NCBI RefSeq assembly: GCF_030577135.1 | Contig: NZ_JAUIRR010000005.1 | Coordinates: 101,404-165,403, forward strand | Length of the DNA stretch: 64,000 nt | Direction of reading: 5' to 3' | Origin: Sulfurimonas sp. hsl 1-7 | GTDB taxonomy: Bacteria > Campylobacterota > Campylobacteria > Campylobacterales > Sulfurimonadaceae | Part shown: piece by piece, positions 50,374-59,696 of the stretch | Layout: each line of letters begins with the position of its first letter | Numbering within the stretch: position 1 is the first letter of the stretch | Notes under the pieces: model-generated | The model's input: the letters and a program-made list of their open reading frames with translations, nothing else | Databases searched by the model: none | Told to the model about the DNA's origin: nothing | Position numbers and translations under genes: made by a program

Positions 50374-52281
50374 ATGGCATTTTTTGGGTCTAAGAAAAAA
50401 CAGCAATCTGTAAAGAAAGTTCGTCCGACTGTAATAAGAACTCAAAATGTTGCTAAAGAGATCTTCAGCCTGGCAAAATCTTACGAAATTGACCCAGAAC
50501 AATTAGATTTTAACCTTCTTGGTGTACAAACCTATACGAGAGTTGCTGCTGAAGGCCAAGACCTGGAATGGGAAGAAGTTTCTCCCGGTTCACTTCACGA
50601 GCTGGATGATGGTGAGGCACTCCTTAACCCTGAATTTCAAATCAGGCAAACATATGAGATCGAAGTATTTTCAAAAGATAAAAGTAGTGAACATATATGT
50701 GACGAATTTAAAACTGCAGTAGGGGCAAACGCTACAAAGTGTAAAGTATATTTGAGTATTTCTGAGGGTTCAAAACTAACTTATGTTGAGAATCTTGAGC
50801 ATATTTTAAAGACTTTGATTGATAAAAAAAAGATTCGTGCGGGTATCTTAATCGGTATATTTGATGAGATGGTAGATGACCTGGTTTCTAAACTGTCGGC
50901 TTCATCAAGAATTAACGGTGTATTGGAGTTTTCCAAGAGAGAAACACATCTGATTGCAGAAGGGTTTGAACCTACAGCAACAATCAATGATGCCCTCATA
51001 CTTCACTATGAAACTCATAACGAAGTAGATGACAATTCAAAAGTAGATTATGCCTCTCGTGGATTTATTCAAAGTGTCAAAGAGGGTGAACTTCTTATAG
51101 AATACCAAAAACCGAAAAACGGAAAATACGGGAGAAACTGCCGCGGTGAATTTATGCAACCCGCTGATCCTATAGTTTCAAATGAACCCACTTTTAATGT
51201 TGAAGATACTATAAAGGTTGTTGAGACTCCGGATTCTATCAAGTATATAGCCAAAGAGAACGGATACATAGCATTTGAAGATAATAAGTATATTATCAAG
51301 CAAGATGTAGATGTTTCAGAGATCAGTTTCAAAACAACAGGCTCGATTTCAAGCGGTGTTGACTCTGATGTTAATATTTCTGTAAAAGAGAGTGATGCTA
51401 TTAAAGATGCCATAGGTACAGGTATGACGGTTGAAGTGAGTGAGATAGATATTGACGGAAACGTCGGCTCAAATGCAAAGGTTATAGCCAAGCGTGCGAC
51501 AGTCGGTGGACAAACTCACCAATCGGCACTGGTTCGGGCTGATGAGTTGGATATCAATGTTCATAAAGGGCGTGCCGAAGGGAAAAATATCCATATCACA
51601 CGCTTGGAACATGGATATGTCAAAGGTGAAGATGTAGAGATTGCACAAGCATTAGGCGGTAATATATTCGGTAAAAACATTGTATTGGATGTGTGTACAT
51701 CACACGTAAAAGCAACAGCTACGAAACTTATCGAGATAAAAAAACTTCACGGAAGTGAGAACACTTTTACAATCGATCCAAAACTTAGTGAGGATGTGCA
51801 AAAAGATCTTAAAAACAATGAAGATACAATCAAAGAACTTGAAGTTGAGATACGTGAGCTAAAAAAAGAGGTTGAAAAATATACAAAGCTTGTTAAAGAC
51901 GGAACACCTGCATTTTTAGATATTAAAAAAAGACTTGTTCATTATAAGAAAAACGGGGTGAAGATGCCTGAAGCGTTTGTGAAGAAATATAAACAGTTTC
52001 AAGCGATGCAGGAACAACTCAAAAGTTTAGAAGAGAAGCTAGTGAAACAGCAGGACCACTTAAATCTGCTCGGCTCAAAAGTTTCCAGTTTTCAAGATAA
52101 TATCTTCGATGCCAGAATTATTAACAGAGGTGAGTGGATAGGCTACAACGAGATCAAGTTTAAACTTGTTGAACCCCCTATAGAACTTGTTTATAAACCT
52201 ACCGAAGGTTCAGAAGAGAAGATTTTTGGACTCAAAGAGTTAGAAAGCGGCGAATATGTTATTCGTGCACTTATAGACTAA
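50374..52281 (+). CDS. FapA-family (DUF342) protein
   Basis: 635 residues, cytoplasmic. The central part is a repeated beta-rich, Gly-spaced region (about 220-480, with SRGFIQSVKEGELLIEYQKPKNGKYGRNCRGE and VNISVKESDAIKDAIGTGMTVEVSEIDIDGNVGSNAKV) typical of DUF342/FapA beta-helix proteins. A coiled coil follows at about 485-585. In Vibrio, FapA links glucose signalling to flagellar pole placement; the role in Campylobacterota is unknown. The start is ATG with GGGATGG upstream. It heads the run that continues with ruvA, ddl and murF. Confidence 0.78.
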   Translation: MAFFGSKKKQQSVKKVRPTVIRTQNVAKEIFSLAKSYEIDPEQLDFNLLGVQTYTRVAAEGQDLEWEEVSPGSLHELDDGEALLNPEFQIRQTYEIEVFSKDKSSEHICDEFKTAVGANATKCKVYLSISEGSKLTYVENLEHILKTLIDKKKIRAGILIGIFDEMVDDLVSKLSASSRINGVLEFSKRETHLIAEGFEPTATINDALILHYETHNEVDDNSKVDYASRGFIQSVKEGELLIEYQKPKNGKYGRNCRGEFMQPADPIVSNEPTFNVEDTIKVVETPDSIKYIAKENGYIAFEDNKYIIKQDVDVSEISFKTTGSISSGVDSDVNISVKESDAIKDAIGTGMTVEVSEIDIDGNVGSNAKVIAKRATVGGQTHQSALVRADELDINVHKGRAEGKNIHITRLEHGYVKGEDVEIAQALGGNIFGKNIVLDVCTSHVKATATKLIEIKKLHGSENTFTIDPKLSEDVQKDLKNNEDTIKELEVEIRELKKEVEKYTKLVKDGTPAFLDIKKRLVHYKKNGVKMPEAFVKKYKQFQAMQEQLKSLEEKLVKQQDHLNLLGSKVSSFQDNIFDARIINRGEWIGYNEIKFKLVEPPIELVYKPTEGSEEKIFGLKELESGEYVIRALID

Positions 52282-52299
52282 AAAGGAAAATATTTTTTA

Positions 52300-52878
52300 A
52301 TGATAGTTGGATTACAAGGGAATGTCGTTTATAAAGAACCGAGTTTTGTACATATAGATGTAAACGGTGTAGTATATGAGGTGTTTATATCGCTTCAAAC
52401 ATTTTCTGCACTTCCAAAGGAAAAAGTATCGATTTACACGATGCAGATATTTCGTGAAGATGCACAGCTGCTATTTGGCTTTTTAGATATGGCTGAAAAG
52501 AAGATGTTTGAAAGACTTATAAAAATTAACGGTGTAGGGCCGAAAGTGGCTATGGCAATCTGCTCAACTTATACACCTTCTCAGTTTGCAGTTGTGATTA
52601 ACAACAGTGACATTAACGGTGTGAAAAAAGTACCGGGAATCGGACCAAAAAGTGCAGGGCGTATCTTAGTAGAACTTAACGGTTTTGATACTGAACTTTT
52701 ACAACAAACAGAGACTCACGCAGAAGGCTCTAATACACAAGCATATGCACAGGCAAGTGAAGCGTTAGAAGCTTTAGGATTTAAGAAAGACAAAATCTCT
52801 AAAGCTCTCTCTTCATTAGACGGCGATGATACTGCCAGCCTTGTAAAAGGTGCTTTAAAATTATTACAAACAATTTGA
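52300..52878 (+). CDS. ruvA: Holliday junction branch-migration protein RuvA
   Basis: 192 residues with three domains: an OB fold (about 1-62, MIVGLQGNVVYKEPSFVHIDVNGVVYEVFIS), two helix-hairpin-helix units (INGVGPKVAMAI and VPGIGPKSAGRI) and a C-terminal RuvB-binding domain (about 145-192). RuvA binds four-way junctions and loads RuvB. ruvB is not in the window. It starts 18 nt after the DUF342 gene. Confidence 0.95.
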   Translation: MIVGLQGNVVYKEPSFVHIDVNGVVYEVFISLQTFSALPKEKVSIYTMQIFREDAQLLFGFLDMAEKKMFERLIKINGVGPKVAMAICSTYTPSQFAVVINNSDINGVKKVPGIGPKSAGRILVELNGFDTELLQQTETHAEGSNTQAYAQASEALEALGFKKDKISKALSSLDGDDTASLVKGALKLLQTI

Positions 52879-52894
52879 TAAAAGGATAGATATA

Positions 52895-53932
52895 TTGAAA
52901 TTAACTATATTATTTGGTGGAGCTAGTTTTGAACATGAAATTAGCATTGTAAGTGCGATCACATTAAAAGAGAAATTATCAAATTTTGATCTGACATTTA
53001 TTTTTTGCGACAGCGATCATACTTTTTATCTTGTAGAACCTTCAAAAATGAAAGCGATCACTTTCTCAAGAGGCGAGCATAAAAAAATGGCTAAGCTTTC
53101 ACTGACTCAAGGTTCTTTTGTGCAAAAGTCCCTCTTTGGAAAAACTGAGCATACTAACGTTGTTTTAAATCTTATTCACGGTGGCGACGGTGAAGACGGT
53201 ACTATCTCATCTTTACTCGATTTTTATGCGATCAAATATATCGGGCCTCGTACTGATGCTTCTGTGTTTTCTTTCGATAAAGTGTATACAAAATACTTGT
53301 GTGATGCGATCGGTGTAAAAAGTGTACCGTATGAAGTACTTAAAAAATCAGAACAAAAAGATATCACTTTAGGGTATCCGGTAATTGTAAAACCGGCTCG
53401 TCTTGGAAGTTCGATCGGTGTGAGTATAGTAAAAGATGAATCTGAGATGGATTATGCACTCGATACTGCTTTTGAATTTGACGATACGGTTTTAGTTGAA
53501 CCGTTTTTAGAGGGTGTAAAAGAGTACAATTTAGCAGGTTACAAATCTGCTAAAGAGATAAAGTTTTCAATTGTTGAAGAGCCTCACAAAGAGGAGTTTT
53601 TAGACTTTGAAAAAAAATATATGGATTTCTCAAGAAGTGAGCAGGTTCTAAAAGCGGAGATCCCAGAAGATCTTGTTTTAAGACTGCAAACGAACTTTAA
53701 AAAAGTATATGACGGCTTGTTTGAGGGAGCACTGATCCGTTGTGACTTCTTTGTTCACAATGATGAGGTACTGCTAAATGAAATCAATCCTATCCCTGGA
53801 AGTATGGCAAACTATCTTTTTGAAGATTTTGCAACTGCAATAGAGGAACTAAGCGGATCACTTCCTGAGAAAAAAACAATTAGTGCAAGTTACGAATATA
53901 TTCACTCAATTTCAAAAGCAAAAGGGAAATAG
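52895..53932 (+). CDS. ddl: D-alanine-D-alanine ligase
   Basis: 345 residues, ATP-grasp fold. Family marks are LFGGASFEHEISIVSA at the start, NLIHGGDGEDGTI, YPVIVKPARLGSSIGVSIVKD, YNLAGYKSAKEI and LLNEINPIPGSM with the metal-binding Glu and Asn. It makes the D-Ala-D-Ala used by the MurF-like enzyme two genes on. The start is TTG at 52895 with AAGGA 8 nt upstream. The hydrolase gene begins on the next base after the stop. Confidence 0.94.
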   Translation: MKLTILFGGASFEHEISIVSAITLKEKLSNFDLTFIFCDSDHTFYLVEPSKMKAITFSRGEHKKMAKLSLTQGSFVQKSLFGKTEHTNVVLNLIHGGDGEDGTISSLLDFYAIKYIGPRTDASVFSFDKVYTKYLCDAIGVKSVPYEVLKKSEQKDITLGYPVIVKPARLGSSIGVSIVKDESEMDYALDTAFEFDDTVLVEPFLEGVKEYNLAGYKSAKEIKFSIVEEPHKEEFLDFEKKYMDFSRSEQVLKAEIPEDLVLRLQTNFKKVYDGLFEGALIRCDFFVHNDEVLLNEINPIPGSMANYLFEDFATAIEELSGSLPEKKTISASYEYIHSISKAKGK

Positions 53933-54667
53933 ATGGCGGTAAAGTCTATTCAGCATAAGCAACATACATTTGATATAAGTTACGAGATTGTTAATCCAAA
54001 CGGTAAAGTTGATCTTATCGTTTTACACGGTTGGGGCAGTAACAAAGAACTTATGAAAAAAACTTTTGCAAAAGAGATGGACAGTTTTAGACATATCTAT
54101 ATCGATCTGCCGGGATTTGGAAAATCAACTTGTCCTATGGCACTTACAACTGCCGATGTTGCAAGAATAGTAGAGCTGTTAATGATCCATATGAATGCCT
54201 CAAAAGATATCATTATGGGACATTCTTTCGGAGGTAAAGTAGCTTTATTACTAGAGCCGAAAGTGTTGGTACTATTATCTAGTGCCGGTATATATATACC
54301 AAAACCGTTAAAAATAAGAGCGAAAATATTACTTTTTAAAGCACTTAAAAATTTAGGCTTTACAAAACTAAGAGAGTTGTTTGTTGCCGATGATGCGAAA
54401 AAACTCTCAGAACATATGTATCAGACATTTAAAAACGTAGTTGATGAAGATTACAGTGATGAATTTTCAAAATATGAGGGCAAAGCACTTGTATGTTGGG
54501 GGAAAGCAGATACTGCTACTCCGCTTAGTTCAGGTCAGAAGATAGCATCACTTATTAAAAACTCCAGCTTTGAAGTGTATGACGGGGATCATTACTTTTT
54601 TATGCAGCAAAGTGACGACATAGCTCAAAAAATTGAAAAAACTTTTTTAGAAACATTAGGACACTAG
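53933..54667 (+). CDS. Alpha/beta hydrolase
   Basis: 244 residues. Oxyanion-loop LHGWGSNKEL, nucleophile Ser in MGHSFGGKVALL, Asp in CWGKADTATPL and His in DGDHYFF complete the triad. The substrate is unknown. It is locked between ddl and murF with no intergenic bases on either side, an order I recall from Campylobacter, so a wall-related ester or amide is a possible substrate. Confidence 0.85.
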   Translation: MAVKSIQHKQHTFDISYEIVNPNGKVDLIVLHGWGSNKELMKKTFAKEMDSFRHIYIDLPGFGKSTCPMALTTADVARIVELLMIHMNASKDIIMGHSFGGKVALLLEPKVLVLLSSAGIYIPKPLKIRAKILLFKALKNLGFTKLRELFVADDAKKLSEHMYQTFKNVVDEDYSDEFSKYEGKALVCWGKADTATPLSSGQKIASLIKNSSFEVYDGDHYFFMQQSDDIAQKIEKTFLETLGH

Positions 54668-56113
54668 ATGGAAAACTATGAAACTTTAGTCGCTTTTGTA
54701 GTCAATATTCTTTTTGTATTAGTACTTGGTTGGTATCTGATCACAAACTTGCAATGGTACGATTATAAACTCTCTCGTGTAGTTTTAAAACACCATAAAA
54801 GCCATTGGCATCTTATCTATTTTATCATCCCTTTTATAGCGTACTATACAACGGGTAATTTTTTTACGATTTTCTTTGTTTTTGCGGTACTGCCTGCTAT
54901 ATTTTTATGGCATAAAAAGCTTGATAAAAAGTTGGTACTTACATGGAGGGTGAAAAGATTTTTGATCCTTCTAATCGGTCTTGTATTTTTTCAAGACATC
55001 TTATGTACGTTAAAAGAGGGTTGTGCTACCTATGGTGTTATTATGCCTTTAGCGGTAGCTTATATAGGGAGTACATTAATCGAGAAGTATCTTTTTGCCG
55101 TTTATACGAAACAGGCTAAAGATAAACTCTCATCTATGAAAGATCTGGAAATTGTGTGTATTACCGGTAGTTACGGTAAAACAAGTATTAAAAATTTTGT
55201 AGCACAGATCTTGGCACACAAGTTCAATGTTTATGCAACTCCAAGAAGTGTTAACACTATCGGCGGACTTGTAGCTGATGTTAATAATAGTCTGCCGCAG
55301 GGTACAGAGGTGTATGTATCAGAAGCAGGTGCACGTGAGAGTGGTGATATCTATACGATCACAAACTTTTTAGAGCCTCAAACCGTAGTTGTTGGGCGTG
55401 TTGGTGAAGCACATATAGAGTACTTTAAATCACTCAAAAATATTATCGCAACGAAACTAGAGATTATGCAATCACCTAGACTTAAAAATGCTTATATTCA
55501 TACATCGGTAACGAATGAACCACATGAAAAAGTGACTTTTTTCGGAGATGAGATCAGTGATGTTGTCGCAGATGTAAACGGGATAGATTTCACGATCGAA
55601 CTCGACGGTGAAAAGCTTACTTTACATACGGATATATTAGGTGGTTTTCAAACAATGAATATCGCTGTTGCTATCCGCATCGCAAAACAGTTTGGCATGA
55701 GTAACGAAGAGATTAAAAAAGCGGTTGCAAACTTGAAACCGGTAGAACACCGTCTTCAAAAGATCGAGGCGGGTGGAAAAATAATTATAGATGACGGTTA
55801 CAACGGAAATATTGATGGTATGCTTGAGGGGGTAAGACTTTGTTCCCTTCACTCAGGAGATAAAGTTATCGTAACACCGGGCTTAGTTGAGAGTAGTGAT
55901 GAGCTTAACCTCAAACTTATTGAAGCGATCAATAAGGTGTTTGATACGGTAATTGTAACAGGTGCACTAAATGCTGATCTTTTCGATAAGAACCTGAATG
56001 TTAAACACAAGTTTCTTTTAGCGGACAAGTCAAAACTTACAGACCTTTTGGCAAAACAGACAAAGGCAGGGGATATCATTCTTTTTGCGAATGATGCACC
56101 AAACTTTATATAA
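54668..56113 (+). CDS. murF: MurF-type Mur ligase with membrane-anchored N-terminus
   Basis: 481 residues. The first 150 residues contain about four hydrophobic segments (about 7-25, 47-60, 65-82 and 97-112) instead of the soluble UDP-binding domain of normal MurF. The ATPase domain then begins with the P-loop ITGSYGKTS (166-173), and includes VSEAGARESGDIYTI, AEHRLQK-type VEHRLQKIEAG and IIDDGYNGNIDG. MurF adds D-Ala-D-Ala to the UDP-MurNAc tripeptide. The adjacent ddl supports this. The membrane form is a feature I associate with Campylobacterota. The next start overlaps the stop by one base (TAATG). Confidence 0.85.
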   Translation: MENYETLVAFVVNILFVLVLGWYLITNLQWYDYKLSRVVLKHHKSHWHLIYFIIPFIAYYTTGNFFTIFFVFAVLPAIFLWHKKLDKKLVLTWRVKRFLILLIGLVFFQDILCTLKEGCATYGVIMPLAVAYIGSTLIEKYLFAVYTKQAKDKLSSMKDLEIVCITGSYGKTSIKNFVAQILAHKFNVYATPRSVNTIGGLVADVNNSLPQGTEVYVSEAGARESGDIYTITNFLEPQTVVVGRVGEAHIEYFKSLKNIIATKLEIMQSPRLKNAYIHTSVTNEPHEKVTFFGDEISDVVADVNGIDFTIELDGEKLTLHTDILGGFQTMNIAVAIRIAKQFGMSNEEIKKAVANLKPVEHRLQKIEAGGKIIIDDGYNGNIDGMLEGVRLCSLHSGDKVIVTPGLVESSDELNLKLIEAINKVFDTVIVTGALNADLFDKNLNVKHKFLLADKSKLTDLLAKQTKAGDIILFANDAPNFI

Positions 56114-56598
56114 TGAAATTGATCGATAGTTTAACAAGATATATCTCATTTTTTACCGCTTTTATTATGGCTGCACTTGTAGTACTTGTAGTGTATGATG
56201 CAACCCTGAGATACCTTTTCTCGGAAGGTTCAACTGCATTACAAGAGTTGCAATGGCATTTTTTTGATGTCGTAATTCTACTGAGTATCGCCTATACCCT
56301 CAAACATAATGCACATGTGCGGGTAGATATTTTTTACGATAAATTTTCTCGTAAAAAACAGTTGACAGTTAATCTTTTGGCATATATATTTTTCATCCTC
56401 CCTTTTGCTTTTTTAATCATCTATATCTCTCTTAGTTTTGTAGAGATGAGTTTTGCACAAAATGAAGCTTCAAGTGATCCCGGAGGTCTTCCTTACAGAT
56501 GGATCGTAAAATCGTTAATACCTTTATCGTTTGGATTGGTGGTATTACAAACAATAAAAGAGATTGTGACTGACTTTCAAGAGTGGAGAAGTTTATGA
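56113..56598 (+). CDS. TRAP transporter small permease (DctQ-type)
   Basis: 161 residues with four membrane helices; the motif VYDATLRYLFSEGSTALQELQWHFFDVVILLSIAYTLKHNAHVRVDIFYDKFS (in pieces) is the DctQ signature. It joins the large permease to form the membrane part of a TRAP transporter. It overlaps murF by one base and dctM by ATGA. No DctP binding protein is encoded in the window. The substrate (commonly a carboxylate or sialic acid) is unknown. Confidence 0.86.
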   Translation: MKLIDSLTRYISFFTAFIMAALVVLVVYDATLRYLFSEGSTALQELQWHFFDVVILLSIAYTLKHNAHVRVDIFYDKFSRKKQLTVNLLAYIFFILPFAFLIIYISLSFVEMSFAQNEASSDPGGLPYRWIVKSLIPLSFGLVVLQTIKEIVTDFQEWRSL

Positions 56599-57878
56599 TA
56601 GCACTGATAATGTTCTTAGTCGCGCTAGCTCTTTTGCTCTTTGGGATTCCGGTTGCTTTTGCATTTGGTGCAGTTGCAATAATGTTTGCTTTTTTTACGC
56701 CTGATATCGGTTTTGAAGTGTTTAATATCTTACCGTTTAGAATCTACGGGATTATGAGCAACTCCACGTTAATGGCTGTACCGCTGTTTATAATGATGGG
56801 ACTTATTTTAGAAAAGTCGGGGATGGCTGAAAAGCTTTTACTCTCAATGTCTTCACTTTTTAAAGGTGTACGCGGCGGACTAGGTGTGAGTGTAGTGCTT
56901 GTAGGTGCTATTCTTGCTGCTTCAACGGGAATCGTCTCTGCCAGCGTTGTGATGATGAGTGTAATCGCACTACCGTTAATGCTTAAAGCCGGATACGATA
57001 AATCCCTGGCGAGCGGTACGATTGCTTCAAGCGGAACACTTGGACAGATTATCCCTCCGTCTATAATATTAATCGTTCTTGGTGATGTGATGAGTGTGAG
57101 TGTCGGTGAGTTGTTTATGGGTGCCGTGTTACCGGGACTTGTACTTGTCGGATTGTATATCGCTTATATTTTAATTCGCGCATTTATAAATAAAGAAGAT
57201 GCACCGGCATTGGTGAGTGAAGAGAAAACTTCTGTTTTTGAACTACTGCAAGCGATTATTCCACCGCTTCTTTTAATGGTAGCGGTTCTTGGGAGTATAT
57301 TTGCCGGGATAGCATCACCGACTGAATCAGCTGCTTTTGGAGTTATTGGCGGATTTATCTTAGCAAGTTTCAACCGTACTTTAAGTGTTAAGATGATCAA
57401 GTACGCACTCTATGAAACGATGAAGCTAAGCGGAATGATCTTTATGATCTTAATCGGTGCAACTGCTTTTTCACTTGTTTTTAACGAACTTGGAGGAACT
57501 GATCTTATTCTAGAATTTTTCTCAGAAGATATAGGTGATGTTTGGGTGTTTATAGTTATTGCAATGCTGAGTATTTTTATACTCGGTTTTTTCATAGACT
57601 TTATAGAGATCAGTTTTATAATAGTGCCTATACTTGTCCCTGTAATGCATGCTTTTGGAATAGACCCTATCTGGTTTGCAATTTTAATAGCACTCAACCT
57701 GCAAGCCTCATTTTTAACACCTCCGTTTGGACTGAGTCTTTTCTTCTTAAAAGGTGCTGCAAAAGATAGTGTAACAACTATGCAGATATACAAAGGGGTG
57801 ATTCCTTTTATTTTATTGCAGTTAGTCGCACTGTCACTTGTAATTCTTTTCCCTGATTTGGTATTTGCTTTTATTTAA
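56595..57878 (+). CDS. TRAP transporter large permease (DctM-type)
   Basis: 427 residues with about 12 membrane helices. Family marks are AVPLFIMMGLILEKSGMAEKLL, GGLGVSVVLVGAILAASTGIVSASVVMM, SSGTLGQIIPPSIILIVLGDV, ASPTESAAFGVIGG and SFLTPPFGLSLFFLKG. It uses an Na+ or H+ gradient to import organic acids. The start was set at ATG 56595, overlapping the DctQ stop as ATGA with GGAG 6 nt upstream, in preference to a GTG four codons earlier. Confidence 0.9.
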   Translation: MIALIMFLVALALLLFGIPVAFAFGAVAIMFAFFTPDIGFEVFNILPFRIYGIMSNSTLMAVPLFIMMGLILEKSGMAEKLLLSMSSLFKGVRGGLGVSVVLVGAILAASTGIVSASVVMMSVIALPLMLKAGYDKSLASGTIASSGTLGQIIPPSIILIVLGDVMSVSVGELFMGAVLPGLVLVGLYIAYILIRAFINKEDAPALVSEEKTSVFELLQAIIPPLLLMVAVLGSIFAGIASPTESAAFGVIGGFILASFNRTLSVKMIKYALYETMKLSGMIFMILIGATAFSLVFNELGGTDLILEFFSEDIGDVWVFIVIAMLSIFILGFFIDFIEISFIIVPILVPVMHAFGIDPIWFAILIALNLQASFLTPPFGLSLFFLKGAAKDSVTTMQIYKGVIPFILLQLVALSLVILFPDLVFAFI

Positions 57879-57890
57879 AAAAGAACACGA

Positions 57891-57896
57891 TATAAT
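57891..57896 (+). promoter_or_regulatory. -10 promoter element for the HIT gene
   Basis: TATAAT lies 20 nt before the GTG at 57917, after the DctM stop, and the leader includes AAAAAAGGG. It indicates that the HIT gene has its own promoter besides any readthrough. Confidence 0.5.
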
Positions 57897-57916
57897 CTTT
57901 GTAAAAAAGGGAAAAT

Positions 57917-58408
57917 GTGGAAGATATTTTATATGCACCTTGGCGTGATGAATATGTAACAAATGAGAAGATCGAAGGGTGTGTATTTTGTCATATAAGT
58001 TCACATTCCCAAGATGATGAAAAACTACATGTTGTTTACAGGGATGAACACTGTTTTATCGTTATGAATAGATATCCTTACACTCCAGGGCACTTTATGA
58101 TAATCCCCCACAAACATACAGACAAGCTAGAAGATTTAGAAAGTGATGTTTGGCTTCATATGACAGCTTTGGCACAAAAAGGTGTAAAACTTTTAAAAGA
58201 GGGGTTTGGTGCTCATGGTGTCAACATTGGAATGAACTTGGGAAAGGCAGGTGGAGCAGGGATAGCAGAACATATACACCTCCATTTAGTGCCGCGCTGG
58301 GAGCGAGATACTAACTTTATAACTTCGATCGCAAACAACCGTGTATACTCTACAGATTTTGAAAAGATTTATAAGAAAATCAAAAAACTATCACAAGAGT
58401 ATATTTAA
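57917..58408 (+). CDS. HIT-family nucleotide hydrolase/phosphorylase
   Basis: 163 residues. The zinc-type Cys pair CVFCHI near the N-terminus, FIVMNRYPYTPGHFMIIPHKH and the catalytic HIHLHLVPRW are present, and the latter matches H-x-H-x-H. Ap4A phosphorylase-like members carry this Cys pair. The start is GTG with AAGGG upstream. The real substrate is not known. Confidence 0.88.
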   Translation: MEDILYAPWRDEYVTNEKIEGCVFCHISSHSQDDEKLHVVYRDEHCFIVMNRYPYTPGHFMIIPHKHTDKLEDLESDVWLHMTALAQKGVKLLKEGFGAHGVNIGMNLGKAGGAGIAEHIHLHLVPRWERDTNFITSIANNRVYSTDFEKIYKKIKKLSQEYI

Positions 58409-58440
58409 GCGCAAAAATTCAAAACCATTTAATACAAAAG

Positions 58441-58449
58441 TGCTATAAT
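58441..58449 (+). promoter_or_regulatory. Extended -10 promoter for the sulfite dehydrogenase genes
   Basis: TGC-TATAAT is a full extended -10 element, 38 nt before the ATG at 58488. A second TATAAT at 58466-58471 could give a shorter leader. AAGGAAAA precedes the start codon. Confidence 0.55.
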
Positions 58450-58487
58450 TTTGCCGGACAATTTTATAATAAAATTAAGGAAAATTT

Positions 58488-59687
58488 ATGCAAAGAAGAG
58501 AGTTCCTAAAAAGTTCTCTTGTAGCTTCAGCAGCTGTTCTTGGCAGTACTGCTTTATCTGCGGGCGAAACGACACAACCAATTGATGGTAGAAAAGTCTC
58601 AAAAATGGCTTTTCCTGAAAAAAAACCACTTATTACATACTCTGATAGACCACCACTTTTAGAATCACCAAGAGGTGTATTTACTCAAGGATTAACACCA
58701 AATGATGAGTTCTTTGTAAGATGGCACTTACCGGAGATTCCACTTCATAACGATCCAGATAACTATACTATTAAAGTTAACGGTTTAGTTGACAAAGAGT
58801 TAGAGATCTCATTAAAAGAGCTAAAAACTGAATTTGAACAAGTTGAAGTAACAGCAGTTCTTCAGTGTGGTGGTAACTCACGTTCAGCATTCCATCCAAT
58901 TGCAGGTGGTATCCAATGGGGTAGCGGTGCTATGGGATGTGCTAAATGGAAAGGTGTAAGACTTCGTGACGTTCTTAACCGTGCCGGTATGAAAAAAGAA
59001 GCACACTTTATTGGCTTTAACGGAAAAGACAATGCAGCTTACTATGAAACACCAAACTTTGTTCGTGAGATTGAGACACATGAACTTGATGATCATGTTA
59101 TCCTTGCTTATGAGATGAACGGTGAAGATCTTCCTTACTTAAATGGTTATCCACTACGTCTTGTAATGCCTGGATACTATTCAGATAGCTGGGTTAAGAT
59201 GTTAAGTGATATTACAGTGACAGATAAATATAAATCTCTTTTCTTTATGGATGTTGCTTATCGTATTCCTGACAATGAATGTGAGTGTGAAGAGCCTGAT
59301 AACAAGTTCAAGCCTACAAAACCTATTACACATATGAATGTAAAATCTGTAATCGGTTACCCTGAAAACGGAATGAAGGTATATCACAATTCTCATTTAG
59401 TTGTTCGTGGTGTTGCATTTGATGACGGTACGGGTATCAGAGACGTTATGATCTCAACTGACGAAGGTAAAACTTGGGAAAAAGCACTGCTTAAACAAGG
59501 AAACGGTCGTTACTCATATACTGAATTCAGATATGCATTTAAACCAAATAAATACGGTAAATTATCATTTATGGCAAAAGCTATCAACCGTTTAGGTGAA
59601 GAGCAACCATTTGCAAAAGATATCAAATGGAACCACGGTGGATACAAATATAACGGTATCGATGTAGTTACAGTTGAAGTAGTGTAA
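58488..59687 (+). CDS. sorA: Sulfite dehydrogenase, molybdopterin subunit (SorA-like)
   Basis: 399 residues with a Tat signal (RREFLK, then a hydrophobic segment and ALSA cleavage). The oxidoreductase molybdopterin domain (about 50-275) has the Mo ligand Cys127 in VLQCGGNSRS and the segments WGSGAMGCAKWKGVRLRDVL and NGYPLRLVMPGYYSDSWVK. A C-terminal Mo-co dimerisation domain (about 295-399, DDGTGIRDVMISTDEGKTWEKA) follows. It oxidises sulfite to sulfate in the periplasm and passes electrons to the small cytochrome encoded next. C. jejuni has the same gene pair for sulfite respiration. A SoxC or general YedY-type role is less likely because of the cytochrome neighbour. Confidence 0.9.
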   Translation: MQRREFLKSSLVASAAVLGSTALSAGETTQPIDGRKVSKMAFPEKKPLITYSDRPPLLESPRGVFTQGLTPNDEFFVRWHLPEIPLHNDPDNYTIKVNGLVDKELEISLKELKTEFEQVEVTAVLQCGGNSRSAFHPIAGGIQWGSGAMGCAKWKGVRLRDVLNRAGMKKEAHFIGFNGKDNAAYYETPNFVREIETHELDDHVILAYEMNGEDLPYLNGYPLRLVMPGYYSDSWVKMLSDITVTDKYKSLFFMDVAYRIPDNECECEEPDNKFKPTKPITHMNVKSVIGYPENGMKVYHNSHLVVRGVAFDDGTGIRDVMISTDEGKTWEKALLKQGNGRYSYTEFRYAFKPNKYGKLSFMAKAINRLGEEQPFAKDIKWNHGGYKYNGIDVVTVEVV

Positions 59688-59696
59688 GGGTAGGTT

